A stretch of DNA of 64,000 nt from Spirodela intermedia (GCA_902729315.2 LR746277.1:5213001-5277000); one strand, 5' to 3'. Positions 1-11,467 are shown, counted from the first letter of the stretch. The notes: generated by a model from the sequence alone, not told the origin. Numbers and translations: made by a program.

Positions 1-2705
1 AGACAATTCTGAGAGGATCATGTGTAGTTAGAGTACACACGTTCCTATGAATTTCCCAATATAATTAAGGCATAAAAAACTGGGGAGCATAGTAACATTA
101 GGACAGGCGAATATTCAATGAAGATGCAAAACTTAGTAAGACCTAATGAGACAATAAGGATTATAGATTTTCAAAAAGGAAAATGTTGCATCGGAACTGT
201 ACATTAAAAATTTAATCCAAAAAGTTCAAATTGGTTCAAAGGCAAGAGTACAATGTAAATAAGTCCATAAGAACGCATGAGTAAGTTAGTTCAAATTGTT
301 TTGAGATGGGACTTCAGACTTTAACCCGAAAGAGAAATAACAGTCTCGATCGAGAGAACTTTCATACACCTCATCATAAGTACCATCCACTGATAACTTG
401 GATTAGGTACATGATTAGAGTCTCTACACCAGGCACGAACAGAGATGAACCCTAAGTTGTTTGGGGAAAAGTTTTTAAGCGTTGAAGGCGGTATGGTTTC
501 TAGGTTACTTAGGATCAAATTCTGTAGGCAACACAAGAGAACTCGTCGCAACAAATTCATGGTTTCTTGCGGACACAGGACAAAGAAGTACAAACCACTA
601 AGCACGACATGAAAAAGGACATAACCACGTCCATGTCTGTCTGACCTTTTGGTGAAGGTTTTCAAGGTCAACAAGGCAATCATGGCAGAAGGGCAATGGT
701 CTGTGTTCCTCTCGCCCATTCAACTTTTAAGTTTTAAAAGTTAATATGTTAATATTTATAGAATATTTAAGTGAATATTTTCTATTATGATTATGATTTG
801 TCTCTTATAGTTCATTCGTACTTAGATAGTTTTCAAGGTACCAGAAATTTAGATGATTCAAAAATTCAAGAAAAAAATATCTACTGTTTTCAGTTTGAAA
901 AACCCGCATTGCAAGTTTGCCTCAACTGGATGCAAAATGGATGTCCGTTCCATTGCTCGGGTAAAACAAAGGCATCTGTCAACGTGCATTGTCAGTAAAA
1001 GCGTAAACATGGAATGTGTCCATTGAACGGCAACACAAACATTGAATTAAGGAAATGCCCCGACGTCCCAATTGGGCTGCTTGAATAAAACAAACCTGTC
1101 TTGGGAAAGATGCCAACAACAGAAAACTTGACATCTGAGAACAACGGTCCCAAATCCCGCGGAATAAATAGCAAGAGAAACAAGGGGGAAGATGAAAAAA
1201 TGACTTAAAGCACGAGTTGAGGGATCTTATTCTCGAAAAAAATAAGAAAACAAGATGGGAAATGGTGTCATCTTTGGCATGACAGACAGGCTTAACTACA
1301 TCAACCTTGCCAATATTAATGACTTATAACTCTTTTCCTAAAAGCCAAGAGCAAACCGCGGTCAACCTAAAGTGTGGTTAACCTAAGCATGGTAAACTAT
1401 TGACTTGTTTAACCAAATTACAGGAGAAATTACTATTCCCTATGAATAAAAATCGGCATTACAAATCAAGCTAATTCAGCCCAGGACTGAAAAGACTAAA
1501 AATCGGCATTTACAAAGTTATAGCCATATCCTTCAGATAAAAAATCACCAAATTAGTGCAATCTTCATTGGATCATATCTGATCAATCCAACAGCCAAGT
1601 CCTGTTCCTGTTCAGATGACCATGTGAAGACTAAGAACTTCTGGGAAACTTTCAGCCCAAAATATTGAGAGCCTCTTTTTGGGAGCAGAGAAACAGAGCG
1701 AAAAGAGACTGGCCAGGTTATTTTATCTTTTCTCAAACCAAGTTTACAATTAGTGCAAACTTGTGGGAAGAAAGGCATGAAATCCCTACAGTTCCATTCT
1801 AGGACTTGTCATAACAATATAGCCAATAGACTAAAAAAACCGCTGAAGAACAAGAAAAAATATACTTGTAGATAAGCTAGCTAGCAACGTTCAGATCTAA
1901 ATAAAGGAACGAAACGTACCCACCCTCCTTCATTTCCATCCAATGTTGCCTTGATCTTAAATCTTGTTAAGTCACAAGATGTATGCCTCAAAGATTTAGA
2001 GTTGAAACAAACCCACAAAAGTTCATCTATGGGTTAAATATAAAACAACTTATCACGGATCCACCAAAAAGACAAAAAGATAAGTTTTTTTTTCAAAATA
2101 AATAAATAAAATTTAGTACAAAAACTTACGTTAAAGCTGCCATATAGAAAATTTGGGTTTTTGGAATCCTACACTAATTGAAATCTAGCCCACGTAAAAA
2201 CTCTTAAATTTAATAGAACTACTGGTTTCTTGGTTTGCAGTTCAAACATGAAAATACAACAGGCCATTGAACCAGAGTGATTTATGCACGACACTGATCA
2301 TTTTCCTCACATACCAAGACATTGTTTTGTGGTCATTTCAGATCACACAGTACAATAATTTACGATTTAGAATACTTGTGAGCGTGCACTTCTGAAGCAT
2401 GAGCAATCAAGTTACGATTATATTACCGTTAACAATCTATTGAAATTAGAGTCACAATGGCAATCTATGTTTTCTCACATAATAGCAACCTAAACAAGAG
2501 GTGTTCGTTACATACCAATACAAATTAACTACGTTGGTTCAAGGTGTTAAACATAGGACAAAAAGGTAAAGCTGAATTATTTATCAAGGTATCCCAAGCA
2601 TTCAGAGAAATTGAAATCAACAGAAACAGAAGGTTAAAAAAAACAGAAACTGAACAAATACAATACACAGAAACAGCAAGGTGCACCAAATGCTAAGTAG
2701 CTAAC
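1..2705. other. No recognised exon; probable SERRATE intron
   Basis: This AT-rich stretch has no exon I can assign. I looked on the minus strand for the next SERRATE block (GLMSYKQFIQELEDD) and did not see it, so this is most simply a long SERRATE intron. A 132-codon minus-strand frame at 321-719 matches nothing I know. Confidence 0.5.
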
Positions 2706-5104
2706 CTTTGACCACCGTCCCTAAGGCTAGCTCGTCCAGATTCAGACCACTCTGCAGAAAATTTGAATGAAAAGCTCCGCCTCAGATAAAAGAATATATT
2801 CAATAATCATCAATATCGACAAGTGAGCGCAATATGTCAACTGGAAAGGTAAAAGTTAAACTGTCTTTATGTGGACGCGACAGTGACTCGTCACAATATT
2901 ACAGTGCGCTCGGATAATCTCCACACAACTTATGTCACAGCTCACATTTTAGCCAAAAATGAGCACTCGAACTAAAATAATAAGTCTATCAACCCAAGCA
3001 ATTCTGGCCCACGACATCTGCAAGTATTAGGCCAACCATTATCCAAAGAGAGGATTTTCTGTGTAACACAGGCAATCTTGATTTTTCAAAGTTCTTGTTA
3101 ACAACAGGTTGGCAACATGGCAGATCTTTATTGGACAAAGCATTATGTAGACCCCAACAGGTTGGCAACTTTGCGAAAGTTAGAATTCCATACATTTGTT
3201 CAATACTTGAAAATTAGAACCCAACAAGTATCAACGTGGTTGGCGTGCACATCGGGGATACAGATGAGTCAACATGGCGCATTTAAAGTTCCATTCAGAC
3301 TATTTAAAAAACATTAAAAAATGGATTTTCAGTAATGTTTTTCTTTCTTTTTAAAGGCAAGCTTACAATGGCATTTCCGAAAATTGGAACACCAAATTCT
3401 CTGTTGTTGACAGTAAAGATGAGTACCACTGAAAAAACTCCAAAAAAAAAAAAAAGGAATTGTAAACATCGCTCAATATGGTTCCCTCATTTTAAACATG
3501 TGAAGCAGACATATAACTGTAAAACCAAAAAATTAAAGCCATTTAAACAAGAATATAAATACATACAACAGAATGACAAAGTCATCAACGTCAAATAACA
3601 TCATCAATGTCGACATCTGAAGGAAGAGATACCCTAATAACTAAAACCAAGGTGAAATTTAACAGGAAGTCAATGATAAAATGGGTAATCACCTGATGTC
3701 CGATAACGGGCATGCATCCTTTCATCAGCATAACCAGGCCTACCTCCAGGTCCACCTCTGTCATAACCACCGACATAATCATAACTAAGCCTGAAAGAAA
3801 AAAAATATCATTTCGGAGGTAAAATCAAAAGAATGGACGGAAGAAACGAAAAGGACAGCCAGATATAAATACTGTAATCAATCATGTCTTTTCTTCGCCA
3901 CCAAGTCTATTAATTAAAACAAGCGTGAATATTAAGGTCAGCTGGAGACATTCTGTTCATTTCCAGACTACCATCTTCACGAGAAAGAAATAGCCAAAGG
4001 TGCCTGAGAAACAACAGTTCGTAACTTATTATAGCCAGAGAGATAGGCAGTAGTCCTGATAAAAAATCTTAAAGGCACAGGCCTCACGTAAAGTTCACAA
4101 TAGTCAGTGAAAAAATTAAGCCAAATGTAATTCACAAAGCCCATCCAAGTCCGTGAAAAAATTAAGCCAAATGTGAAATATGTAGATAACTCCCAGCAAT
4201 AATACAGATTTGATAAGCCCAGTGTTTCTAGCTTTATTGCGCACCCACAGAGCCGCCCATCCTCTGACGCAATGAGCCATGAAGCACATGTCACCATTCC
4301 TTTGTGGCATACATACCGACTATAATGCAGTGGACACGACAAGCTCGCACTAAGAAGCAAAAACTCAGATTCCGCCCCTCGAGTGTCAAGAATGCGTGTG
4401 AACAAGCAGACGACTCGAGGGTAGCTTTCAGGACTTTTCAGTGATAATCTGATTACCCTGCCATGGAACAGGCGCATCTCGTATGGCTATTTTGAGCCTA
4501 CTCGTGACCACTACATCCTTCAAGTTTTTGCTCAGCGGCTATTGCGCTCTATTTGTAATGATTACAGGTAAAAATACGAAAATGGCTAGGCGAAGACCTG
4601 ATTTCTGCAGTTAATAGATAAACTAACCATTCATCATCGTCAGAGAGCTCACCTCCTTTCATCAAATCCACCCCGAGGACTACCGCGGCGCTTGTCGTAC
4701 CCACCATCGTCCCTCCGAGACCGCTTAAACTGCCCCGGCGGAGGGGACCTCCGAGGTGGAGAGTGACGGCGGTCGCGGTACGCCGGAGGACTGGGGCTGC
4801 TCCTCCTGCGGTACTCCCTGTCCCCCCTCGACGACCCCGCAGCCGCCACAGGTGGCCCCGGCGGAGGAGGGGGAGGCAAAGGGAGACCAGGGGACCTGTT
4901 CCTTGAATCGTGGTAGTCATCCCTCCGGTTCGCCGGGCGGTCGACGTCCCTGTCTTCCCTCCTGTCTCTTGTAAAATCCTTCTCCCTCCTCCTGGCTGGC
5001 GGAGGCGGCGGCGACTCCTCCGGCTGCGTCCTCTCCCTCTTGTCCGGCTGCCGGTCGCGGCGGCGATCCATGGCCTCTACAGGCATGTCCATGACATCCG
5101 CCAT
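2706..5104 (-). CDS. SE: SERRATE-like zinc-finger protein (5' exons only, partial)
   Basis: SERRATE is a nuclear C2H2 protein that works with DCL1 and HYL1 in microRNA processing and with the cap-binding complex in splicing. Visible coding exons are 5104-4653, 3790-3693 and probably 2751-2706; the phases fit and all junctions are GT-AG. Exon 1 begins MADVMDMPVEAMDRR and encodes the family's disordered N-terminus: alternating RD/RE/RS stretches, proline runs, then YRDRRHSPP, DDGGYDKRRGSPRGG and FDERR. Exon 2 gives the Gly/Tyr/Arg segment ending GGRPGYADERMHARYRTSG. Exon 3 (EWSESGRASLRDGGQR) is weaker. It aligns with the linker before the conserved GLMSYKQF block. That block, the Arg-rich core and the zinc finger are not in the window and must lie to the left. 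The start is the first ATG in frame with the conserved N-terminus; the upstream in-frame extension from 5383 has no family support. The assignment rests on remembered family sequence. Confidence 0.85.
4107..4174. repeat. Direct repeat pair in SERRATE intron 1
   Basis: A 22-bp sequence beginning gtgaaaaaattaagcc occurs at 4107-4128 and again at 4153-4174, so the period is 46 bp. It lies inside SERRATE intron 1 (3791-4652). It looks like a small local duplication. Confidence 0.8.
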
Positions 5105-5324
5105 GCGAGGACCGGCGCCTAACTGCAGAAACCAGCAATCGAGGCCGAAATCTCCGAGATAAACTCCGGCGAGACGCAACCTAAAGGCGGAGATCGATCG
5201 GACAGAGAATCGCTGAAGAGAGAGGGAGAGAGAAACAGAAAACCTAGCGGACACAGAACAGGAACAAGGGGACCTTCTTTCCCCGGACGGCTCCCCTGGT
5301 TGCTTGCCACTATGCTTGGATACT

Positions 5325-5545
5325 TCTATCCATCGGAACGGCCCACAACCAGGAAAACAGATGTTTAATTGGATGTGGCCCAATAATATCTTTCCAGATA
5401 GGCCAATTAGTCAAGCCCAACATTTCCACCCAATAACGGGTACGGCCCATTATGAGCAGAACATCTACTTGTAAGGCCCGTATCATCGGGCCCGAGTGTG
5501 AGTGACGGGCTATCCAGGGGCCCAAATGGGCCCATATGGTGCAGT
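5325..5545 (-). promoter_or_regulatory. SERRATE promoter with GGCCCA (site II) cluster
   Basis: About 220-440 bp upstream of the SERRATE ATG there are many GGCCCA/TGGGCC-type motifs: cggcccacaacc, gtggcccaataa, cggcccatta, and gggcccaaatgggccc at about 5518-5533. Site II motifs (TGGGCY), bound by TCP factors, are typical of TATA-less promoters of housekeeping and RNA-processing genes. The assignment to SERRATE rests on position, in the gap between SERRATE and the 3' end of the SMXL gene. Confidence 0.55.
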
Positions 5546-5699
5546 CATATGGTGCCCTGAGTATGAATGGAATTATCAACTTTTAACGGTATTTAATTAT
5601 TTCTCATAAAATCAAGGGCCTAACGAAAATATTCACGGAATAAACTTGCCGGTTGACGCTGAGAGGGACAAAATAGGCATTTCGAAAAGTTTTGAAAAG

Positions 5700-8647
5700 T
5701 TACAGAGACGAAGTGAACGAGGAAGAAGGACGGTTGAGGTCGGAAAGAAGGGGTTGCTCTCTCGTCAGATCGGGGCAGCGGGCGTCCATGGCGACGCGGG
5801 CGGCGATGGATCGGAGGAAACCGCGAGGGATCCACAGGTCTCCTCCGAGGTCGCCAGCGATGGCGTCTTCTTCTTCCTCCTCGGCGGAGACGTTGAGATC
5901 GAGGGCTCTTGTGGAGATTCTCTGGTTCTTGAGTCTTCTCTGCCAGGGAGCGTCGGATTCAGCACTCCTCTTGCTGCCCGTCGCGAGGACGAAGATGGCC
6001 TGAGACGAGGTGACGGACCTTCCGCATCGGCCCCTCGCCCCTCCGTTTTCAAACATCTCCGCGAGGAATTTCAAGAAATCGGCGTCCGCCCGGTGGATCT
6101 CCTCGACGGAGACAACGCAACCGGGGTCCTTCCTCAGAGCCTCCACGATCATCTCAGAATGTGAGCTGATCTGAGGTTTCCCTAGGTTTACTTGGGTGAG
6201 ACGATCTGCGGAGCCGCAAATGGACTGTGCAATCGCCACCGGTAGCCTTCTCTTTGCGACGCCGTCGTTCCCCTCCACCAGCAACCAAGCTCCCTTCCTC
6301 CCGTTCAATCTCTGGTTCAGAAGCGCCTCCGCGACGGATCTCACGGTCTCAGATTGCCAGGGGATGCTCTCCCTCAGGCTTTGCCACAGATCGAACTGGT
6401 CGGTTGCCGTCCTGAACCCTAAACCCACCGGCGCCTGGCATCCCCCATTTCCCTTCACCGACTGCGCCAGGAGGCTGGAACTCCCGCCGCCGGGTTTAGC
6501 GATCGAGTCGGCGAATGGAGAAGGGCTCGAAACTGTGGAGAGGCTCTGGTTCTGGTTCTTCCACGGCAGGCTTGGACTGAATAGGGGCTGGTTCTGGTCA
6601 CGGTCGAGGTTTTGGCACCACATCATGGTCCATCTCCTCCTCAGCTCAGCCACAGCACCCTGGAATTTGCGGGAAGACCCTCGGTGAGATCGAAGAGAGC
6701 TTCCCGGATCATAGAATCGGAGGAGGAAGGAGAACAACGCACTCACCTCTTGATGGGCGCCTGGTCTCTGCGATTTCAACCAGAAGGGCAGGGTCGAAGA
6801 ACTATCCTCGTGCTCGTCCGAGTCGAGATGGAGCGGCGGAGCTGCTGCGCCGTGGCGGCCGAGCTTGAACATCGACACCTCCCCCTCGACGCCGGAAGAG
6901 CTCTCATCCCCGCAGATCAGCTCGCGCTGTTGTTCTTCAGCCGGATGGAGGGGATCCCGCGACACCCTCGAATCCCGGGCGCTGCAACAGGTGATCAGAG
7001 ATCATGGAACATGAACATCTTCCGGTAAGAAAAAAAACCAGATCTTGGATTCTCTTACAACTGGGTTTTCTCTACTGTTCGAGCATTAAATATCCAGAAA
7101 TAGAATGGGGTGTTTTATTTATTTATTTTTTTACCTAAAATCGTGTACGAGTATGGATGGGTTTCTAAAGAGCGTGGGCTTCGTCACAGAGGCGACACTT
7201 TGGCCAGAACGAGGAGCTAAGAAAATGACAGTCCTGCATGGACAGCGAGGTTTCCTCCCTCCTTCGGTGACGGCGGGTCTCGAAACCCACATGACTCGGA
7301 GAGGGCAAGAGAAGAGGAACCAGAGCAGAAAAGGCGGTGCCTCATATACACTAGTGGCAAAGCAGAGATATTGACACATCGAGGAAACACAGTAGAGAGA
7401 GAGACAGACAGACAGAGACAGAGAGAGAGATGGACTCACCTTTGAGCATGGAGGCTGAGAGCAAGCCCATCTGAGGGGACAAACACTGGTTGCATTGCCC
7501 ACTGGGACTCGAAGGAAGGCCGCCTCGTCTTGCACCTCATGTAGGTCTGGTAATTGGCGGTGGCCACGAGCCAGATTCTGGTTCTGCTTCTCGCTTCGAG
7601 CTCCGCCACCAACCTCGCCAACTCCGCCACCAGATGGTCTGCTGCTTCCGCTTCTGCGACCGTCGTCTCGTCGCCGGCGGCCCATCGGAGGTCGCCCACG
7701 TAGATGACGACAACGCCGCTCCACGGGAGCACGGCGTCGACCTTCGTCCTCAAGTGGGAGACCGTCGTCTCCGCCTCGCCCCTGTTCATGAGCGTCGAGC
7801 TGGCTGGAGAGAGCTGGAAGTTGACAAACTGCGCCAATCGGAGCTCCTCCCGGACCTTCCCCCTCCTCACCCTGGACATCAGCCCCCCCACCAGCCCCTC
7901 GCAGTAGGAGAGAGAGTCCCCCACCACGACGGCGTTGCTCTTCTTCCTGTTCCTCCGCCCCAGGAGGGCCTCCGTCAGAAGCTCGACGTCCTCCTCCTCC
8001 TGAGGAGAGGAAGGAGGGCAGAAGCTGCTCGGGTTGACGATGGTTTCTGGCCGACGGCGGTGGCCGTCGAGGAAGAAGGTGGAGGAAGGGTGGGCGGCGC
8101 CCCGGTCTTCGATAGCCTTCTTGACGCAGGTGCTGGAGAAGCCGGCCTCCCGCATGACCCGGCTCACGCCGGGGTCGTCGAGGATGGAGATGACGAGCTG
8201 CTCCAGCTCCACCTTGACGGGCAGCAGCGGCGGAGACTGCGGCGGCGCCGGCTGGTGGTGGTGGTTGTGCTGGTCGGCGCCGCCACGGCGCTGGTGGGCC
8301 TGGGCGCGCTTGAGGGCTGCGACAAGGGCGTTGGAGAGGGCGGGGTGGTCGGAGGAGGGCGGCGGAATGGTGGGGAGGCGGTTGAGGGCGACGGTGAAGC
8401 AGAGCTCGAGGGCTCGGCAGTGGAGCGGGTGGGGGGAGTCGCGGTGGAGTGGGTGGGACCTGAGGCAGGCCCGCCGGAACAGAGCGGCGCCGCCGCCCTC
8501 CCGTGTGGAACTCAGCAGGGCGGCCCCCACATGCAGCGGCGTCACCTGCGCGTGGCCCCTCCGCCTGGCCAGGCCCAGCGCCTGCCTCAGCACCGCCGCC
8601 GCGTCGCCGCTGAGCGCCTGTTGCACCGTCCAGCCTCCCGTTCGCAT
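5700..8647 (-). CDS. SMAX1-LIKE protein, SMXL4/5 clade, C-terminally short
   Basis: SMXL proteins are ClpB-related nuclear transcriptional repressors; the SMXL3/4/5 clade promotes phloem formation and is not degraded by strigolactone signalling. Exon 1 (8647-7440) starts MRTGGWTVQQALSGDAA and carries the double Clp-N domain (LARRRGHAQVTPLHV, CRALELCFTVALNRLP, VKVELEQLVISILDDPGVSR). It is followed by VVVGDSLSYCEGLV and TYMRCKTRRPSFESQWAM. Exon 2 (6981-6747) is joined to exon 3 (6659-5700) across an 87-bp in-frame GT-AG segment. That gives 800 residues spliced or 829 unspliced. Exon 3 has LPVAIAQSICGSADRL, the VVSVEEIHRADADFLKFLAE region and an LDLNV EAR repression motif. The P-loop and RGKT degron are absent, as expected for this clade. 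The protein stops soon after GFLRSIAARVAMDARCPD. The final segment present in homologues, roughly 80-100 residues with an FxxWLKEVF-like motif, is missing. Confidence 0.88.
7386..7430 (-). repeat. Imperfect (CT)n tract at the start of SMXL intron 1
   Basis: Read on the gene's own strand, this CT/CTGT tract begins about ten bases after the gtgagt donor at 7439. The rest of the intron, to 6982, holds no coding sequence. Confidence 0.85.
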
Positions 8648-8794
8648 CCCTCCCTCCCTCTCTCTCTCACACCCTTTTTCTTCTTCTTCTCCTTCCTCGC
8701 TCTCTTCTCTCCTCCCTTCGTTTGACCAGAAAAGCCCCGCCCTCCCCTCTGTACCCCCTATTATCTCGTCTCTCGGAACTGTCGCTTTAACACC

Positions 8795-8845
<51 letters not shown>

Positions 8846-9180
8846 GAATCCGTTTTATCTCAGACGATCGACAAAAGCTGCAGCTTGAAGAGATCTCAAG
8901 CAGAGGCTCGTATGCGTCATTATTCCGAAATTAGTGGGATATTATACTCTGCGAGCGCTTTCAGAAAGGTGGCGAGGGGAAAGCGGGAAGCCTAAACCAG
9001 ATCAGAGTGGGAGGAGGAGGAGGCTCGAGGGAGGACGATGACGCAATGAGAGGAGGCAGAGGAATCAGAGGATAAAGGGGGAGATGCCTCATCGTCTGCT
9101 GCTTTCGATGTTTATGCTCGTATATTTGGTCGGGAGACCTTTTCTCCCGACGGGCCGGCTTCCATTTTTATATCCTCTCC
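8648..9180 (-). promoter_or_regulatory. SMXL leader and promoter with TATA box and (GA)n
   Basis: Upstream of the SMXL ATG on its own strand there is a GA-rich leader, including a pure (GA)n at 8797-8843, then a TATAAAAA-like box at about 9166-9173. If that box is used, the 5' UTR is about 500 bases and contains the purine repeat. This is inferred from position and motif only. Confidence 0.4.
8797..8843. repeat. (CT)23 microsatellite
   Basis: A pure CT run on the plus strand, (GA)n on the sense strand of the SMXL leader. Confidence 0.95.
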
Positions 9181-10330
9181 TGCTGCTGTCGGGCTACGTG
9201 ACGGAGAGCTGCCATTGCCGCGGGCTTTCCACATTAGAAAAAAGAAGGATAGAGAGAGAAAGATAGAGAGAGAGAGAGAGACAGAGAGAGGCAACTCTCT
9301 CTCTCTCTCCCTGCCCCTGTAGGCTTCGTTAGCACGGGTGTTCTTCCTAGTCTTTATCTCACTCAAATCGACTCTCTCTCTCTCTCTCTCCCTCTCTCCT
9401 AACCGAGCTCATGAGAACGGGCATTCTTCGCCTCTCTCTAATCATCTCCCTCTCTCTCCCGTCATCTGCTTGCGAGCCCGACTTTTTGACCGGCAGTAAC
9501 TTTACGCCGTTGGAAGCCCATGGGAGGGAAGACCCGCTTGAGCTCCATGGGTGACTCCTCCGAGCTCGGCTGAGAGCTCTCTGGGAGCCACCAGAGGACG
9601 AGGAGGGCCCTCTGAGTTTGAGAAATTCCCCATCTTCTTCATCATTGCATGCAGAAAGCAAATTAAAAAAACAAAAAAGTTCCCGCTTGAAGAAGGAGAG
9701 AGAAGCCCAAGGCCCCCCCCGTTCGATCAACGGGGGAGGATGGAAAGGTCCGGTCTTTCCACCGCCGCCCGAATCCCGACGATGTCCCCCGTTCCCCGTC
9801 GTCGTCGCAGCCTTCCGCCATGGCCGGCCTTCTTCCTCCTCGGTCACCGCAAAGGCCGAGGAGAGTGTACGAGCGTGGGCCTTCTCCTGCCTCCCCCCGA
9901 CATTCCCCTCGGCGCCGCCGACTAGCGAGCTCCGGCAACGAAGCACGGGCGCGCCGCCGATCGATCCTCCGCCGCCCACCGGACTGGCCCTCGCAGTCTC
10001 ACCCCCCACACAGAGGAAGATAGTGAGAGAGAGAGACAGAGAGATAGAGAGAGAGAGAGAGACAGAGAGAGAGAGGGAGGGAGGGTGGCATGTTGGGAGA
10101 GGTCTGAGACTATCATCGGGAGGGGTTGGAGGAGGCCAAAGGAGGTGAGGGAAAAAGTTCGCTTTACGTTCCTTTTCCGGAGGAATTGAAGAGAGAGAGG
10201 GAGAGAGAGAGAGAGAGAGCCCTAGAAAACAAAAAGAGAAACCCGAGTGGGCAGGCAGTAAAGCGATTCTGAGCCTCAAGAGATGATGTTCGACCGAAGC
10301 CTTGGCCTCGTGGGAGACCAATCCTGAGGA

Positions 10331-10368
<38 letters not shown>

Positions 10369-10449
10369 CTCTGCATGGCGTCTAGAACAAGCGGTGGAAG
10401 GCAGGCGAGTCCATGACGATGAGCCTCAGTGCCTTTCTGCTTGGAGATC

Positions 10450-10565
10450 CAATCTTGTTAGGCCCAACAGGGCAGAGTTGGGCATGTTGTGGCCCTAAAT
10501 GGGCCTTCTCGGTCAGTCTGAACGGCATCGTATGGCCCAATAATATGATCTAAAAGCCCATTGGA
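10450..10565. promoter_or_regulatory. Orphan GGCCCA/TGGGCC (site II) cluster
   Basis: Motifs include taggcccaaca, aaatgggcctt, atggcccaataa and aaagcccatt. The same arrangement precedes several real genes here, but no recognisable coding sequence follows on either side. A pure (CT)n tract starts about 70 bp to the right. This may be a promoter for an unannotated transcript. Confidence 0.35.
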
Positions 10566-10629
10566 CTAGCGTCGTCAAGCCAAACTTCCAACTTTCCGTA
10601 GAAATCCCACTCCTGCTGCTGCTGCCGCT

Positions 10630-10675
<46 letters not shown>

Positions 10676-10687
10676 GTTCGCCTCTGA

Positions 10688-11023
10688 ATGGCAGCAGTGG
10701 TCGGACTAGTGTGGAGAGCAGAGAGAGAGAGAGAGGGAGAATGGGGCTCTTCCTCGCGCGTTAGCTCCATCGGTCCAGGGGCTTTTGGAGATGGGTTTTG
10801 GCGTGTTACTGAGGAGGCCTCGGGGAGAGGAAGGCCAGGAATCGGTTCAGAGGAGGCGGCGAGGGGGGAAGCCCCTTCGGCTGCCGGGCTCTCTGCACTA
10901 GAGGGAGAAACAGAGAGATGGAGAGAGGACGGAGCGTCTTCCTCCTCCAGGGGGAAGGACGTAGCGCGCTGGAAGGCTTCACCACCACTGCCTCTGCCTC
11001 TGTCTCTGTCTCTCTCCTTCTAG
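10688..11023 (+). CDS. Doubtful orphan ORF, 111 codons
   Basis: This ORF starts with an ATG (MAAVVGLVWRAE), follows a (CT)n leader and lies downstream of the site II cluster at 10450-10565. The product is rich in Gly, Ser, Arg and Glu and ends in a Ser-Leu tail translated from CT repeats. I recognise no domain. It could be a chance frame in a non-coding transcript. Confidence 0.12.
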   Translation: MAAVVGLVWRAEREREGEWGSSSRVSSIGPGAFGDGFWRVTEEASGRGRPGIGSEEAARGEAPSAAGLSALEGETERWREDGASSSSRGKDVARWKASPPLPLPLSLSLSF

Positions 11024-11437
11024 CTCTCCCTCGAGGCGACAAATGGCGGTGGAGGGGGAGGGGGGAGGGTGTTCTTCTCAGTAGGGGCAGCGAGTTGTCG
11101 CAGTCGCCGGTAGGCTGGTGCCATCGCAACCGACTGTGAGGACGGGGAGGCGTAGAGCAGGAGGATCTCGCGACCAGTTGCCCTGTGCGTCTGCTTCTCA
11201 TACTAGAGCAGAACAAAACCAGCTGCTGCTGCACTGCCCCCCCCCTCTCTTCCTGCCTGCATCTCCCCGGCAAAACGGTTCCTCTCTCTCTCTCTCTTGA
11301 AAAGGCAGGACGGCGAAGGAGGCAGCGTTGTCGGAGTCTTACATCGAATAGGGGACCGGCCATAGGGCTCGACGAGGGCGCAGGGGGCAGCGTCTGATGA
11401 GGGAGAAGCAGAGAGAGAGAGAGGGCGTCTGATGAGG

Positions 11438-11467
11438 GAGAGAGAGAGAGGGCCCTCTCTCTCTCTC
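11438..11467. repeat. Perfect 30-bp palindrome (GA)n-GGGCCC-(CT)n
   Basis: The 15-base arms match exactly around the centre at 11452/11453: a GA run, GGG, CCC, then a CT run. It is a microsatellite-derived inverted repeat with no loop. Confidence 0.9.

Noticed and set aside
321-719. 132-codon minus-strand frame inside the supposed SERRATE intron
   Set aside because: No SERRATE block and no known domain; likely chance, although a gene fragment cannot be excluded.
5646-6687. Plus-strand frames of 100-172 codons
   Set aside because: These are antisense shadows of the last SMXL exons, without domains.
7490-8725. 411-codon plus-strand frame
   Set aside because: It lies antisense to SMXL exon 1 and reflects its GC-rich codon bias. 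The minus strand carries the full Clp-N domain.
9359-10321. 320-codon minus-strand frame
   Set aside because: Largely Ser-Leu and Arg-Glu repeats from CT/GA runs, with no domain and no matching leader or splice structure.
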